NCBI RefSeq assembly: GCF_000711965.1 | Contig: NZ_JONS01000002.1 | Span: forward strand, 124,001-188,000 | DNA from: Actinomyces israelii DSM 43320 | Lineage (GTDB): Bacteria; Actinomycetota; Actinomycetes; Actinomycetales; Actinomycetaceae | Direction: 5' to 3' | DNA: 64,000 bases | Part shown: positions 55,249-64,000 of the stretch, in pieces | Numbering within the stretch: the stretch's first letter is position 1 | Layout: each line of letters starts with the position of its first letter | Program-made: the position numbers and the translations under genes | Notes under the pieces: model-generated | Seen by the model: the letters and a program-made list of their open reading frames with translations, nothing else | Databases searched by the model: none | What the model was told of the DNA's origin: nothing

Positions 55249-57258
55249 TCAGACGCCGATGCGGGCGCCCTCCCGGCGGAAGACCGGGATGTACTCGTAC
55301 GGCGCCTCGGCCCGGATCCGCTCCCCGCCGTCAAAGGTCTGCTCCGAGTGGATCTCCGTCCACCGGACGCCCACCGGCAGGTAGACCTCGCGGCTGGTGA
55401 CGCCCGGCTCGGTCACCGGCGCGATGAGCAGGTCCGGCCCCAGCAGGAACTCGTCGTCGACCTCCCAGGCGGCGGGGTCGTCGGGGAACTGCAGGAAGAG
55501 CGCGCGCATGGCCGGGACCCCCTTCTCGGAGGCCTGCCTCATGACCTCGCCGATGTAGGGGCGCAGGCGCTCGCGCAGCTCCATGTGGGCCCGGGAGATC
55601 TCCAGGCAGCGCTCCCCGTAGCTCCACACCTCGTTGGGGCCGCCGCTCACGGGCGAGCCGAGCTCGCCACGGGGCTCGCGGTGCCCGTGGAGCCTGAACA
55701 GCGGGCAGAACGCGCCGAAGGCGAACCAGCGCGCGTACAGCTCCCGGTACGCCTCGTCCGTCGGGTCGCCGCCGTGGAAGCCGCCGATGTCGGTGGTCCA
55801 CCAGGGGATGCCGGAGATCCCGATGCTCATGCCCGCGCGCACCTGCCGGGCCAGGGAGTCCCAGGTCGGCGGGATGTCCCCGGACCACACGGCGGCCCCG
55901 TACTTGGCCTGCCCCGCCCACGCCGAGCGGCACAGCAGCACGGTGTCGGGGGCGCCGGCGTCTCGGCTGCCCTCCCAGAAGGTCCGGGCGTTGTCGCGAG
56001 GGTAGACATTCGCCACGGCCGCGCCCGGCCCGGCGTGGAAGGACAGGTTCTTCGGGTGCCCGGGGTTGAGCTCCGGCTCGCAGGCGTCCAGCCACCACAC
56101 CCGCACCCCCAGGTCGAAGTAGTTGCGCTTGACGGTCTCCCAGATGAATGCGCGGGCGCGGGGATTGGTCGGGTCGTAGAAGGCGACCGGCAGGGAGCGC
56201 GGCATCTTCTTGTCGTGGATGTCCTGGTGGAGCTCCACGCCCTGGTCGGCGCCCACCAGGAGGCCCCGCCGGACCATCTCGTCGTAGTTCTCCGACAGGG
56301 GCGAGATGGTCGGCCAGACGGAGACCATGAGCCTGACACCGAGCTCGTCGAGCTCGCGCACCATCGCCTCGGGGTCCGGGTACTCCTCGGGGTCGAACCG
56401 GTAGTCGCCCATGGCGGTCCAGTGGAAGAAGTCGGTGACGATCACCGACAGGGGCAGCCCCCGACGGCGGTACTCCCGGGCGACGTCGAGCAGCTCAGCC
56501 TGGCTCAGGTACCGCAGCTTGCACTGCCAGAACCCCGTGGCCCACTCGGGAAGCACCGGAGAGTGACCTACCGCGTCGGCGTAGCGCTCCATGATGTCGG
56601 CCGGCGTCGGCCCGGCCGTCACCCAGTAGTCGAGTCCGGGCGCGGCGTCAGCGACCCAGCGTGTGGCGTTCTCGGCGAGCTCCACGCGTCCGACCGCCGG
56701 GCTGTTCCACAGGAAGCCGTAGCCGCGGCTGGACAGGTAGAAGGGGATCATCACCTCGGCGTTGCGCTGGACGAGGTCGAGCACGACCCCCTTGTGGTTC
56801 AGGCGCCCGTGCGTGTGCTGTCCCAGCCCGAAGATCCTCTCCCCGGGGTAGGCGCGGAACCGCTGGTGGATCTCGTACAGGCCCGAGCGCTGCCCGTAGA
56901 AGACGTGCGAGCCCGGCCACCAGAAGTGCTCCCGCTCCTCGGCCAGGAGCTCGCGGCCGTCGCCGGTGCGCAGGAAGCGGAGCATGACCGCCGGCTTGCC
57001 GTCCCCGGCGTCCAGGCGGGCCTCGACGGTGAGGTTGCCGACGACGAGGTGGACGGCCTGACCGTCCTGTTCGTCCCGGCTCGCGGGCGGGCAGTCGCGC
57101 GGCCCGGGAGGGGTCTCCAGAGCACCGGCGTCCGCGGACGGGATGGCGTGCTGCGCGCAGCGCACCCGCACCGAGTCGCGACCCCACTGCTCGACGCGCA
57201 TCACCTCGTGCGCGTACCGGACCTCGAATCCGTGATCAATAGTGACGTATTCCAGCAT
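55249..57258 (-). CDS. Glycoside hydrolase family 31 (alpha-glucosidase or alpha-xylosidase)
   Basis: This 669-residue cytoplasmic enzyme has the family nucleophile in VRVWWLDACEPEL and the acid/base in AAVWSGDIPPTWDSLARQ. FGLGQHTHGRLNHKG marks the N-terminal domain. AAAGGAA precedes the ATG. It lies 39 bases after the MalG-type permease gene and is probably the last gene of that operon, so the importer probably brings in its substrate, an alpha-glucoside or alpha-xyloside. Specificity within GH31 cannot be fixed from motifs alone. Confidence 0.88.
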   Translation of the reverse strand: MLEYVTIDHGFEVRYAHEVMRVEQWGRDSVRVRCAQHAIPSADAGALETPPGPRDCPPASRDEQDGQAVHLVVGNLTVEARLDAGDGKPAVMLRFLRTGDGRELLAEEREHFWWPGSHVFYGQRSGLYEIHQRFRAYPGERIFGLGQHTHGRLNHKGVVLDLVQRNAEVMIPFYLSSRGYGFLWNSPAVGRVELAENATRWVADAAPGLDYWVTAGPTPADIMERYADAVGHSPVLPEWATGFWQCKLRYLSQAELLDVAREYRRRGLPLSVIVTDFFHWTAMGDYRFDPEEYPDPEAMVRELDELGVRLMVSVWPTISPLSENYDEMVRRGLLVGADQGVELHQDIHDKKMPRSLPVAFYDPTNPRARAFIWETVKRNYFDLGVRVWWLDACEPELNPGHPKNLSFHAGPGAAVANVYPRDNARTFWEGSRDAGAPDTVLLCRSAWAGQAKYGAAVWSGDIPPTWDSLARQVRAGMSIGISGIPWWTTDIGGFHGGDPTDEAYRELYARWFAFGAFCPLFRLHGHREPRGELGSPVSGGPNEVWSYGERCLEISRAHMELRERLRPYIGEVMRQASEKGVPAMRALFLQFPDDPAAWEVDDEFLLGPDLLIAPVTEPGVTSREVYLPVGVRWTEIHSEQTFDGGERIRAEAPYEYIPVFRREGARIGV

Positions 57259-57297
57259 ATGAATTCCTTTATCCGATGAATAGGACGAGCGTGCGTC

Positions 57298-58128
57298 TCA
57301 GGACTTCACGGCGCCGCCGGTCGCTCCCGCGGCGACGTACTTCTGGGCCACCACCAGCAGGATCGCGGCGGGCAGGGACGCCATGGTCGCCGTCGCCATG
57401 ACGGAGCCCCAGTCGGCCACGAATCCCCCGATGTACTGGTAGATGCCCAGGCTCACCGGCCTAGCGGCCGAGCTCGAGTCCAGGGTGAGCGCGAACAGGA
57501 AGTCGCTCCAGGCGAACAGGAAGCTGAAGAGCGAGGCGGTGACGAGCGCGTTCCGGCTCAGCGGCAGGACGATGGAGAAGAAGACGCGCAGGCGGCCCGC
57601 GCCGTCCACCCTGGCCGCCTCCAGGATGGAGACCGGGATGGCCGACATGAAGGCGCGGATAATGAGAATGGAGAAGGGGACCCCTAGGGCGGAGTCGGCC
57701 AGGATCAGCCCGGGAACGGTATTGAGGATCCCGAGGGTGTTGTAGGCGCTGTACAGCGCGTTGGCAATGATGATCCCGGGAATCATCTGGCTCAGCAGCA
57801 GGATGAACAGGATGGCCCCGGAGCGCCGCACCCGGTGAAGGGACAGGGCGTAGGCGGCCGGCGTGGCCACGCACAGGCACACCGCCACGGCCCCCAGGGA
57901 GACCACCAGGCTCGTGGCGAGGTTCCCGCCCTGGCCGGCAATGGCCTGCCGGTACCCGTCCAGGCCGGGACTCATGGGAAGGATCTGCAGGTCGGCGGTG
58001 GACACGCCCGGCTGGAGGGAGGCGTTGACCATCCAGTACACGGGGAAGAGCATGATCGTCAGGAACACCAGCCCCAGGACCGTGTTCACGACGGCGCGGC
58101 GGGAGCGGCGGGGGCGCGGGGCCGTCAT
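57298..58128 (-). CDS. Sugar ABC transporter permease, MalG type
   Basis: This 276-residue membrane subunit has the docking loop ILEAARVDGAGRLRVFF and about six spans. The ATG overlaps the MalF-type stop as ATGA. An upstream in-frame extension of about 94 residues is a shadow of the MalF gene. It belongs to the operon running from the binding protein to the GH31 enzyme. Confidence 0.9.
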   Translation of the reverse strand: MTAPRPRRSRRAVVNTVLGLVFLTIMLFPVYWMVNASLQPGVSTADLQILPMSPGLDGYRQAIAGQGGNLATSLVVSLGAVAVCLCVATPAAYALSLHRVRRSGAILFILLLSQMIPGIIIANALYSAYNTLGILNTVPGLILADSALGVPFSILIIRAFMSAIPVSILEAARVDGAGRLRVFFSIVLPLSRNALVTASLFSFLFAWSDFLFALTLDSSSAARPVSLGIYQYIGGFVADWGSVMATATMASLPAAILLVVAQKYVAAGATGGAVKS

Positions 58129-59096
58129 GATTCCTCCCCGGAGCGGCTGAGCCTGAGGTAGACGACGGCGAAGGCCACCGACACGAGCACCAGGACGTTT
58201 CCGAGCGCCGCCCCCTGACCGAACTCGAAGTTGGTGAAGGACAGTTTGTAGGACTGCGTCGCCAGGGTCTGGGTGGCGTTCGACGGCCCGCCGCCGGTGA
58301 GCCCCAGAATGATGTCGAGGACCTTGAGGGTGTAGACCACCCCGAGGACCAGCACCACCGAGACGACGGGCCTGAGCATCGGCCAGGTCACGTACCGGAA
58401 AGCCTTCCATCCCACGGCCCCGTCCAGGGAAGCGGCCTCGTAGAGCTCATCGGGGATGTCCTGGAGCCCGCTGTACAGAATAGTCATGTTGAAGGGAATG
58501 CCGAGCCAGATATTGACGATGATGACCGCGACCAGCGCCACGCTCGTGCTGGTCAGCCACGGCACGGCGGGAAGGCTCAGGGCGTGGAGGAGCTGGTTGA
58601 CGACGCCGCTGTCCTTGTCCAGCATCCACTTCCAGATGGCGCTGGAGACGATCATCGGCAGCAGCCAGGGCAGCAGAATGAGTGAGCGCATCACGCCGTT
58701 AAGGGGGAAGCGCCGCTTGAAGAAGACGGCGAGCGCCAGCCCGATGGTGAACTGGCCGGCGATCGAGCCCACGGTGAACAGGAAGGTGTTGAGCATTGCC
58801 GTGGAGAACACCGAGGAGGTCAGCACCGAGGCGTAGTTGCTGAGGCCCACCCACGGGGCCTCACCGGTGTAGAAGGTGGAGGTGGTGTACTCCTGGAAGC
58901 TCATTGTCACGTTCTTGACAACGGGGTACCCGAAGAACAGCGCCATGAAGGTCAGGGCCGGCAGGAGGAAGGCCCACTTGCCGAGCTCCTCCCGGCGCCG
59001 CACCGACTTGCGCGCCGCCGACCTCCCCGCCGCGGGCGTGTGCTCCTCTCTCGGGCCGCGCTGGGCGGGCCCCGCCAGGTCTGCGGCCGCCGTCAT
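58125..59096 (-). CDS. Sugar ABC transporter permease, MalF type
   Basis: This 323-residue membrane subunit has a basic N-terminal tail, then WAFLLPALTFMALFFGYPVV. The docking loop reads LYEAASLDGAVGWKAFRYV; the usual DGAG is altered to DGAV, which may not matter. It overlaps both neighbours by four bases, so three genes are coupled. Confidence 0.9.
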   Translation of the reverse strand: MTAAADLAGPAQRGPREEHTPAAGRSAARKSVRRREELGKWAFLLPALTFMALFFGYPVVKNVTMSFQEYTTSTFYTGEAPWVGLSNYASVLTSSVFSTAMLNTFLFTVGSIAGQFTIGLALAVFFKRRFPLNGVMRSLILLPWLLPMIVSSAIWKWMLDKDSGVVNQLLHALSLPAVPWLTSTSVALVAVIIVNIWLGIPFNMTILYSGLQDIPDELYEAASLDGAVGWKAFRYVTWPMLRPVVSVVLVLGVVYTLKVLDIILGLTGGGPSNATQTLATQSYKLSFTNFEFGQGAALGNVLVLVSVAFAVVYLRLSRSGEES

Positions 59097-60334
59097 GACA
59101 GGTAGTCCGTCTTGGCCGTCTCAAGGGCGGCCTGGGCGGAGGCCTTGCCGGTCAGGGCTGACTGGATGGCGTTGTAGAGGGCCTCGGCGGTCTTGGGCCA
59201 GGCCTCCCCCAGCTGCGCGGTGCGGGCCCGGCCGTTGTTGACCGACTCGACCAGCGAGGCCATCTGCGGGAGCTCCTTGAGGTAGTCCTCATCGACCTGG
59301 GAGCTGGTGGGGATCGTGTACCGCTCCGTGTTGAGGCTCAGCTGCCGGGAGGCGGAGAGCAGCTCGGACAGGAGCTCGGCCGCCTTGGCCTGGCGGTCCT
59401 TGCTGCCGGTCTGGGGAACCGTCCACACCTCGCCCCCCAGAGGGGCGACCAGGGTGCCGCCGGCCTTGGGCACCGGGATCTCGGCAACGGCCCAGCTGAT
59501 GTCGGACTTGTCGAAGGTGATGGTCTGCCACGGCCCGTTGATGACCATGGCGGCCTTGCCGGAGGTGAACTGCTCCCCGACATCGCCCTGGCCCCAGTTC
59601 AGCACGCCGGAGGAGGCCGATCCCTCCTTGACCAGGTCGACCCACAGCTGCAGGGCCCCGGCGGCGGCGGCCGAGGCGATGTCGGTCTCCTCCGCGCCGT
59701 TGGACCAGAAGAAGGGCAGGAACTGCCAGGAGCCCTCGTAGGAGGCGGCGGCGCAGAACGCAATGCCGTAGGTGTCGCCGCTGGTGAGGGTCTTCGCAGC
59801 GGCCCTGAGCTCGTCCCACGTGGTGGGGACGGACACTCCGGCGGCGGAGAGCTTGTCCTTGTTGTAGTACAGGCCGATGGTGTTCGCGCACGGCCCCATG
59901 CCGTAGAGCCTGTCCTGGTAGGTGCCGGCGCTGACGAAGCCCTGGTTGAACCCCTCTGCGCCGATCCCGAAGTCCGCCAGCGGGGCCAGCGCCCCGGTCG
60001 CGGCGATCTGCTGGAGGTCCGGGTTGTCGAGCATGAGCAGGTCGGGCAGGGTCTTGGAGGAGCTCATCTGGAGGACCTTCTGGATCAGGCCGGTACCGTT
60101 AACGCTCTCGCGCTCGACGGTGACGCCCACCTTGGAGGCGCACTCCTCGAGGACCCTCTGGAAGATACCGTTGTCGGGTTCGTCCGCGTAGTAGTCGAGG
60201 ATCTTAATGGTTGAGGAGTCCCCTGACCCACCGCTCTTGCCGCACGCGGCCAGCGGCAGCGCCGCTGCCACGAGCGCCGCGCCCTGCAGGATGCGGCGGC
60301 GGTTGATCATGAGCCTGTGCTGGATCGTGGACAT
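59093..60334 (-). CDS. Sugar-binding lipoprotein of ABC transporter
   Basis: This 413-residue family 1 binding protein has RRRILQGAALVAAALPLAAC, with a lipobox ending PLAAC and a Gly/Ser linker. The mature part opens with TIKILDYYADEPDNG. GGAG lies six bases before the chosen ATG; a second ATG eight codons on is possible. It leads the operon with two permeases and the GH31 enzyme, and is divergent from a LacI regulator. Confidence 0.9.
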   Translation of the reverse strand: MSTIQHRLMINRRRILQGAALVAAALPLAACGKSGGSGDSSTIKILDYYADEPDNGIFQRVLEECASKVGVTVERESVNGTGLIQKVLQMSSSKTLPDLLMLDNPDLQQIAATGALAPLADFGIGAEGFNQGFVSAGTYQDRLYGMGPCANTIGLYYNKDKLSAAGVSVPTTWDELRAAAKTLTSGDTYGIAFCAAASYEGSWQFLPFFWSNGAEETDIASAAAAGALQLWVDLVKEGSASSGVLNWGQGDVGEQFTSGKAAMVINGPWQTITFDKSDISWAVAEIPVPKAGGTLVAPLGGEVWTVPQTGSKDRQAKAAELLSELLSASRQLSLNTERYTIPTSSQVDEDYLKELPQMASLVESVNNGRARTAQLGEAWPKTAEALYNAIQSALTGKASAQAALETAKTDYLS

Positions 60335-60374
60335 GTCAGCTCCATTCCTCCGCCGGCAGCGATCAGACCGAGCG

Positions 60375-60382
60375 ATACGTAT
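60375..60382. promoter_or_regulatory. ATACGTAT operator candidate between transporter and LacI gene
   Basis: The 8-bp palindrome ATACGTAT with central CG lies 40 bases upstream of the binding-protein start. It is part of a direct repeat, ACGTATGCG, that recurs 12 bases on (60378-60386 and 60390-60398). This suits a LacI protein encoded on the other side. Confidence 0.45.
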
Positions 60383-60553
60383 GCGCACACGTATGCGATC
60401 GGCGCTCATGCCTTGGGCGGTGACGTGACGGGATCTCGGGCGCACGCCTCGTCGCTGCGCCTCGGGGCCCGAATGTATCGTGATAAACCTAATGGCGCAA
60501 GGCGCGGCCCTGAGCGCGGGCCTGCCCGTCAACACACCTGGAGGTCGCCCACC

Positions 60554-61576
60554 ATGCCTTCCTCGCCCACCAGCCGCGATGTCGCACACGCCGCCGGCGT
60601 CTCGCAGTCCACGGTCTCCTACGTACTCAGCGGTAAAAGATTTGTTGCACCGGAGACAAGAAAGCGGGTCCGCGAGGCGATGGCCGCACTCGGGTATCGT
60701 CCGCACGCGAGCGCGCGCGCCCTGAAGAGCAGCCGCAGCAGGATCCTCGGACTCATCGCGCCCTACCACGAGCACACCGATGCTCCCGGGCAGTACCGCT
60801 ACATCGTCTCGCTCGCGGCCGCGTGCCGGCGCCACGGCTACGAGCTGCTGGTCATCAGCAGCGAGGAGGGCGTGGAGGGCATGCACCGACTGACCGAGTC
60901 CGCGCTGTGCGACGGCATCCTCGTCATGGACGTCCGCGACCGCGACCTCCGGGTCGAAGCCGCGCGCAAGTCGCAGATCCCGTCGGTGTTCATCGGCTTC
61001 AGCCACGACGCGAACGACGTTATCGCCACCGACACCGACTTCGAGGCCATAGGCTCCGGCTGCGCCCAGAGACTTCACGACGCCGGTCACCGACGGGCCC
61101 TGGTCATCAACCCGGCCTCCGAGCACGTCAGGCCCATGGGCTTCATCCACCGCTTCGCCCGGGCGCTCAACGAGCGCGCCTCCGCGCTGGGGCTGACGCT
61201 TCAGCCCGTGGAGGTCGCCCGCGACTTCAGCTCGATGCAGGCGGCGCTGACCGCCCACCTCGCCGGCGACAGCCCCGCGGACGCCTTCATCGCCGCGCCC
61301 GCCACCTCGATAGACGACGCCATCAATGTGCTCGCGGCCAGCGGCCTCGTCCCAGGGGCCGACGTCTCGATCATCGGGGCCGGGGGCTCGGGCGACTCGC
61401 CGCACACCAGCGTGGACTACACCCACTACGACCCCGACGTCTCCAGGGTCGCCGAGACCGCCGTCGGACTGCTCGTCGACCAGCTCGACGGCCTGCTCCC
61501 GCTCTCCGGCAGGGAGCCCGAGCGCATCGCCCCGATCTTCCACCCGGGCGCATCCATGAAGAGCCCCGCGCGGTGA
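60554..61576 (+). CDS. LacI-family transcriptional regulator
   Basis: This 340-residue regulator has the HTH SRDVAHAAGVSQSTVSYVL and a sensor domain starting ILGLIAPYHEHTDAPGQY. GGAGG precedes the ATG at nine bases; a longer frame reaches into the control region and is rejected. It is divergent from the transporter and GH31 operon, which it probably represses in the absence of an alpha-glucoside or alpha-xyloside. Confidence 0.88.
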   Translation: MPSSPTSRDVAHAAGVSQSTVSYVLSGKRFVAPETRKRVREAMAALGYRPHASARALKSSRSRILGLIAPYHEHTDAPGQYRYIVSLAAACRRHGYELLVISSEEGVEGMHRLTESALCDGILVMDVRDRDLRVEAARKSQIPSVFIGFSHDANDVIATDTDFEAIGSGCAQRLHDAGHRRALVINPASEHVRPMGFIHRFARALNERASALGLTLQPVEVARDFSSMQAALTAHLAGDSPADAFIAAPATSIDDAINVLAASGLVPGADVSIIGAGGSGDSPHTSVDYTHYDPDVSRVAETAVGLLVDQLDGLLPLSGREPERIAPIFHPGASMKSPAR

Positions 61577-61592
61577 GCCCTGCGGGCGGGCG

Positions 61593-61622
61593 CTCGGGCC
61601 CGCCCCCTGGGACGGGCCCGAG
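61593..61622. terminator. Bidirectional hairpin between LacI gene and alpha-xylosidase
   Basis: CTCGGGCCCG and CGGGCCCGAG form a perfect 10-bp stem with a ten-base loop, in the 54-bp gap between two convergent genes. Confidence 0.6.
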
Positions 61623-61630
61623 GCGGGCGC

Positions 61631-63949
61631 TCAGTCGAGCCGGAGCTCGACGGTCTCGGCGCCCGCGGACGCCTCGACGCGCCGGCCGTCCGCCTCCAGG
61701 GCCCAGGGGCCCCGGGCGCCGCCGGCCGAGGCCGTGAGCGCTCCGCCGCGGCGGACCACCCGGAAGGCGACGGACGCGCAGCCGTCGTGCGCGGGCACCA
61801 CGACCTCGCGCTCCTCGCCGTCGGCCAGGGCGAAGCAGCGCAGCGTCACCCCGTCGGCCCAGTCGGCCTCGGGCCGGTCGAGCCGGGAGGAGACCGGCAG
61901 GACGCTGCCGGGCCGCACGTAGAGCGGAAGCGTGCCGACGCCGTGGCGCTCGTGCACCCACCGGGGCCCGACAACTCTCGTCCCGTCCCACCAGGAGGTC
62001 CAGGTGCCCTCGGGCAGGTAGACATCCGCCTCGCCGCCGGCATCCATGACGGGCGCCACGAGGAGGGCGTCGCCGAGCATGTACTGGGTGTCGACGTCCC
62101 AGGCCCCGCGGTCGCCCGGGAACTCCAGGAGCATGGAGCGCATGACCGGGGTGCCGTCGTCGTGGGCCTCGCCCGCCAGGCGGTACAGGTAGGGCATGAG
62201 GGACAGGCGCAGGGCGATGAAGCGGCGGGCAACCTCGACGGCCTCCTCGTCGAAGGCCCAGGGCACGCGCACCGAGCCCGACCCGTGGAGGCGGGCGTGC
62301 GAGGACAGCAGCCCGAAGGCCAGCCACCGCTTGAAGACCGCCGGGTCCGGGGTGCCCTCGAAGCCGCCGATGTCGTGACTCCAGTAGCCGAAGCCGCAGG
62401 AGCCCAGCGACAGCCCGCCGCGCAGGGTCTCGGCCATGGAGGCGTAGGTGGACTCGCTGTCCCCGCCCCAGTGCACCGGGTACTGCTGGCCGCCGGCGGT
62501 GGCGGAGCGGGCGAAGAGGACGGCCCGCCCCTCGCCGCGCCTGCGGCGGAGCAGCTCGAAGACGGTGCGGTTGTACAGGTGCGTGTAGTAGTTGTGCATC
62601 TTCTCCGGGTCGGAGCCGTCGTGCCAGGCGATGCCCCGCACGGGGATCCGCTCCCCGAAGTCGGTCTTGAAGCAGTCCACGCCCATGTCGACCAGCGCCT
62701 CCAGCTTGGAGCTGTACCAGGCGGCGGCCTCGGGGTTGGTGAAGTCGACCAGCGCCATGCCGGCCTGCCACAGGTCGGTCTGCCACACCCCGCCGCCGTC
62801 GGTCCGCACGAGGTAGCCGCCGGCGAGCCCCTCGTCGAAGAGGGCCGAGCGCTGGGCGATGTACGGGTTGACCCACACGCACACGCGCAGGCCCCTGGCC
62901 CTGAGGCGGGCGAGCATGCCGGCGGGGTCGGGGAAGGTGTCCGGGTCCCACACGAAGTCGCACCAGTGGAGGGCGCGCATCCAGAAGCAGTCGAAGTGGA
63001 AGACGCTCAGCGGCAGGCCGCGCTCGGCCATGCCGTCCACGAAGGAGGCGACGGTGGACTCGTCGTAGTCGGTGGTGAAGGAGGTCGTCAGCCACAGGCC
63101 GAAGGACCAGGTGGGGAGCATGGGCGGGCGGCCGGTCAGGGTCGTGTAGCGGCGCAGCACGTCCTTGGGCGCGGGCCCGTCGATGACGTAGTAGGCCAGG
63201 CGCTCGCCCTCGACGGAGAACTGGGTGCGGGCGACGGCCTCGGAGCCGACCTCGAAGGAGACGCCGCCGGGGTGATCGACGAGGACGCCGTAGCCGGCGC
63301 TGGTGAGGTAGAAGGGCACGTTCTTGTAGGCCTGCTCGGAGGCGGTGCCGCCGTCCTCGTTCCAGATCTCGACGCTCTGCCCGTTCCTGGTCAGCGGGCC
63401 GAAGCGCTCCCCCAGGCCGTAGACGCGCTCGCCCGGGCGCAGGGACAGCTGCTCGCGCATGTAGGCGGTGCCGTCGGGGCCGGTGACGTGGGCGACGGCG
63501 CGCGGCGGGCTGGCGGTCAGGCGCCGCCCGTCGGAGCTGAACTCGGCGGTCCACTCCGCCCCCTCGTGCACGGTGACGGCCAGGGAGCCTGCTCGCAGGG
63601 TGACGGCCCGGCCGGCCCGGCCGGCCTCGCCGGTCTCGCCGGTCTCGCCGGTCTCTATGGTCTCGACGACGCCGGTGAAGCCGGCCTCGCCGGCGACCTC
63701 GAAGCGGGGGCCGCGGTCGGGGGCGCCGCGGTGGTGGACGAGCTCGACCCTGATGACGCCGTCGGCGACGGCCCTGAACGAGGCGCTCAGGAGGCCGACA
63801 TTGAGGGTGTCCCCACGGGTGGCGACGGGGCGGACGGGGGCGTGGGCGACGACGGCGCCGTCGTCCTCGACGGCGAGGTCGCGCAGGCCGCGCGCCTTGC
63901 GGACCGCGTATCCGGCGCGGTCCATCCAGTAGCCGTTGGTGAACTTCAT
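61631..63949 (-). CDS. yicI: Alpha-xylosidase, GH31 (YicI type)
   Basis: This 772-residue enzyme removes alpha-linked xylose, as from xyloglucan oligosaccharides or isoprimeverose. It begins MKFTNGYWMDRAGYAVRKA, the typical YicI start, and has the nucleophile in DCFKTDFGERIPV and the acid/base in VHWGGDSESTYAS, both characteristic of YicI. The length equals that of the E. coli protein. AAGGAG precedes the ATG. The released xylose would enter the xylAB route. A short threonine-glycine-glutamate repeat lies at about residues 97-106. Confidence 0.93.
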   Translation of the reverse strand: MKFTNGYWMDRAGYAVRKARGLRDLAVEDDGAVVAHAPVRPVATRGDTLNVGLLSASFRAVADGVIRVELVHHRGAPDRGPRFEVAGEAGFTGVVETIETGETGETGEAGRAGRAVTLRAGSLAVTVHEGAEWTAEFSSDGRRLTASPPRAVAHVTGPDGTAYMREQLSLRPGERVYGLGERFGPLTRNGQSVEIWNEDGGTASEQAYKNVPFYLTSAGYGVLVDHPGGVSFEVGSEAVARTQFSVEGERLAYYVIDGPAPKDVLRRYTTLTGRPPMLPTWSFGLWLTTSFTTDYDESTVASFVDGMAERGLPLSVFHFDCFWMRALHWCDFVWDPDTFPDPAGMLARLRARGLRVCVWVNPYIAQRSALFDEGLAGGYLVRTDGGGVWQTDLWQAGMALVDFTNPEAAAWYSSKLEALVDMGVDCFKTDFGERIPVRGIAWHDGSDPEKMHNYYTHLYNRTVFELLRRRRGEGRAVLFARSATAGGQQYPVHWGGDSESTYASMAETLRGGLSLGSCGFGYWSHDIGGFEGTPDPAVFKRWLAFGLLSSHARLHGSGSVRVPWAFDEEAVEVARRFIALRLSLMPYLYRLAGEAHDDGTPVMRSMLLEFPGDRGAWDVDTQYMLGDALLVAPVMDAGGEADVYLPEGTWTSWWDGTRVVGPRWVHERHGVGTLPLYVRPGSVLPVSSRLDRPEADWADGVTLRCFALADGEEREVVVPAHDGCASVAFRVVRRGGALTASAGGARGPWALEADGRRVEASAGAETVELRLD
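63620..63657 (-). repeat. 9-bp tandem repeats inside the alpha-xylosidase gene
   Basis: CCGGTCTCG is repeated in tandem about four times with small changes, encoding Gly-Glu-Thr triplets in a surface-loop position of the N-terminal domain. Variation in copy number would keep the frame. Confidence 0.6.
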
Positions 63950-64000
63950 GGCGGGCTCCTTGGCAGGGGTGGTCGGCGGGCAGGCGTCCCGGCGTCCTAC
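63950..64000. other. Upstream end of window, no gene recognised
   Basis: Only the ribosome binding site of the alpha-xylosidase and unassigned GC-rich sequence are visible here. Confidence 0.5.

Overview
The window is uniformly GC-rich. Its operons are compact, many starts overlap the preceding stop (ATGA, GTGA or TTGA), ribosome binding sites are AGGAGG-like, and carbohydrate ABC transporters come without their own ATPase. This suggests a host-associated Actinomycetota of the Actinomyces/Schaalia kind; the assignment rests on style and protein flavour, not on a marker gene. Almost every gene serves uptake and breakdown of plant or host glycans, so this looks like a sugar-catabolism island. 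All recognised glycosidases lack signal peptides. Oligosaccharides are therefore probably imported by lipoprotein-dependent ABC systems or MFS carriers and hydrolysed in the cytoplasm.

Layout. (1) 1-8500, arabinan/arabinose: GH51 arabinofuranosidase, binding protein, two permeases and an aldose epimerase on the minus strand, facing two tandem LacI regulators. (2) 8555-12180: a GH2 glycosidase convergent with araA, whose promoter holds a perfect TGTGAACGTTCACA palindrome. (3) 12180-17350: a decayed spacer with a probable Tn3-transposase scar, then MFS carrier, nucleoside hydrolase-like protein and type-B carboxylesterase. (4) 17433-27822: split transketolase, TIM-barrel isomerase, FGGY kinase with a tiny coupled ORF, an ABC transporter whose binding protein carries a frameshift, a LacI regulator and a SorC regulator. 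I read this as a candidate D-apiose pathway. (5) 28200-33300, xylose: remnant of a GH120-type beta-xylosidase, then xylB, xylA and a divergent ROK repressor. (6) 33352-48228, glucuronate: uidA, a GPH carrier, uxaC, uxuB, uxuA, eda and kdgK form a complete route from glucuronide to pyruvate and glyceraldehyde 3-phosphate. Embedded in it are two oxidoreductases of the Gfo/Idh/MocA family and two TIM-barrel proteins of unknown substrate. (7) 48300-54918, alpha-galactosides: LacI regulator, ABC transporter and divergent GH36 alpha-galactosidase, whose 5' end is out of frame at a C tract. (8) 55249-63949, alpha-glucosides/alpha-xylosides: ABC transporter plus GH31 enzyme, divergent LacI regulator, and a YicI-type alpha-xylosidase.

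The most interesting non-coding signals are a dispersed intergenic repeat built on an exact 22-bp period (ACCGATCTCG core), and three shared operator families. ATTCn-N4-TGAAT lies before the putative apiose kinase, the ABC binding protein and the MFS operon. A direct repeat nGCAACT-N3-GnCAACn lies before uidA, uidB and uxuB, always oriented with transcription. A pair of ATGAT...ATCAT palindromes about 100 bp apart lies between the alpha-galactosidase and its transporter. No rRNA, tRNA, CRISPR array or intact mobile element was recognised.
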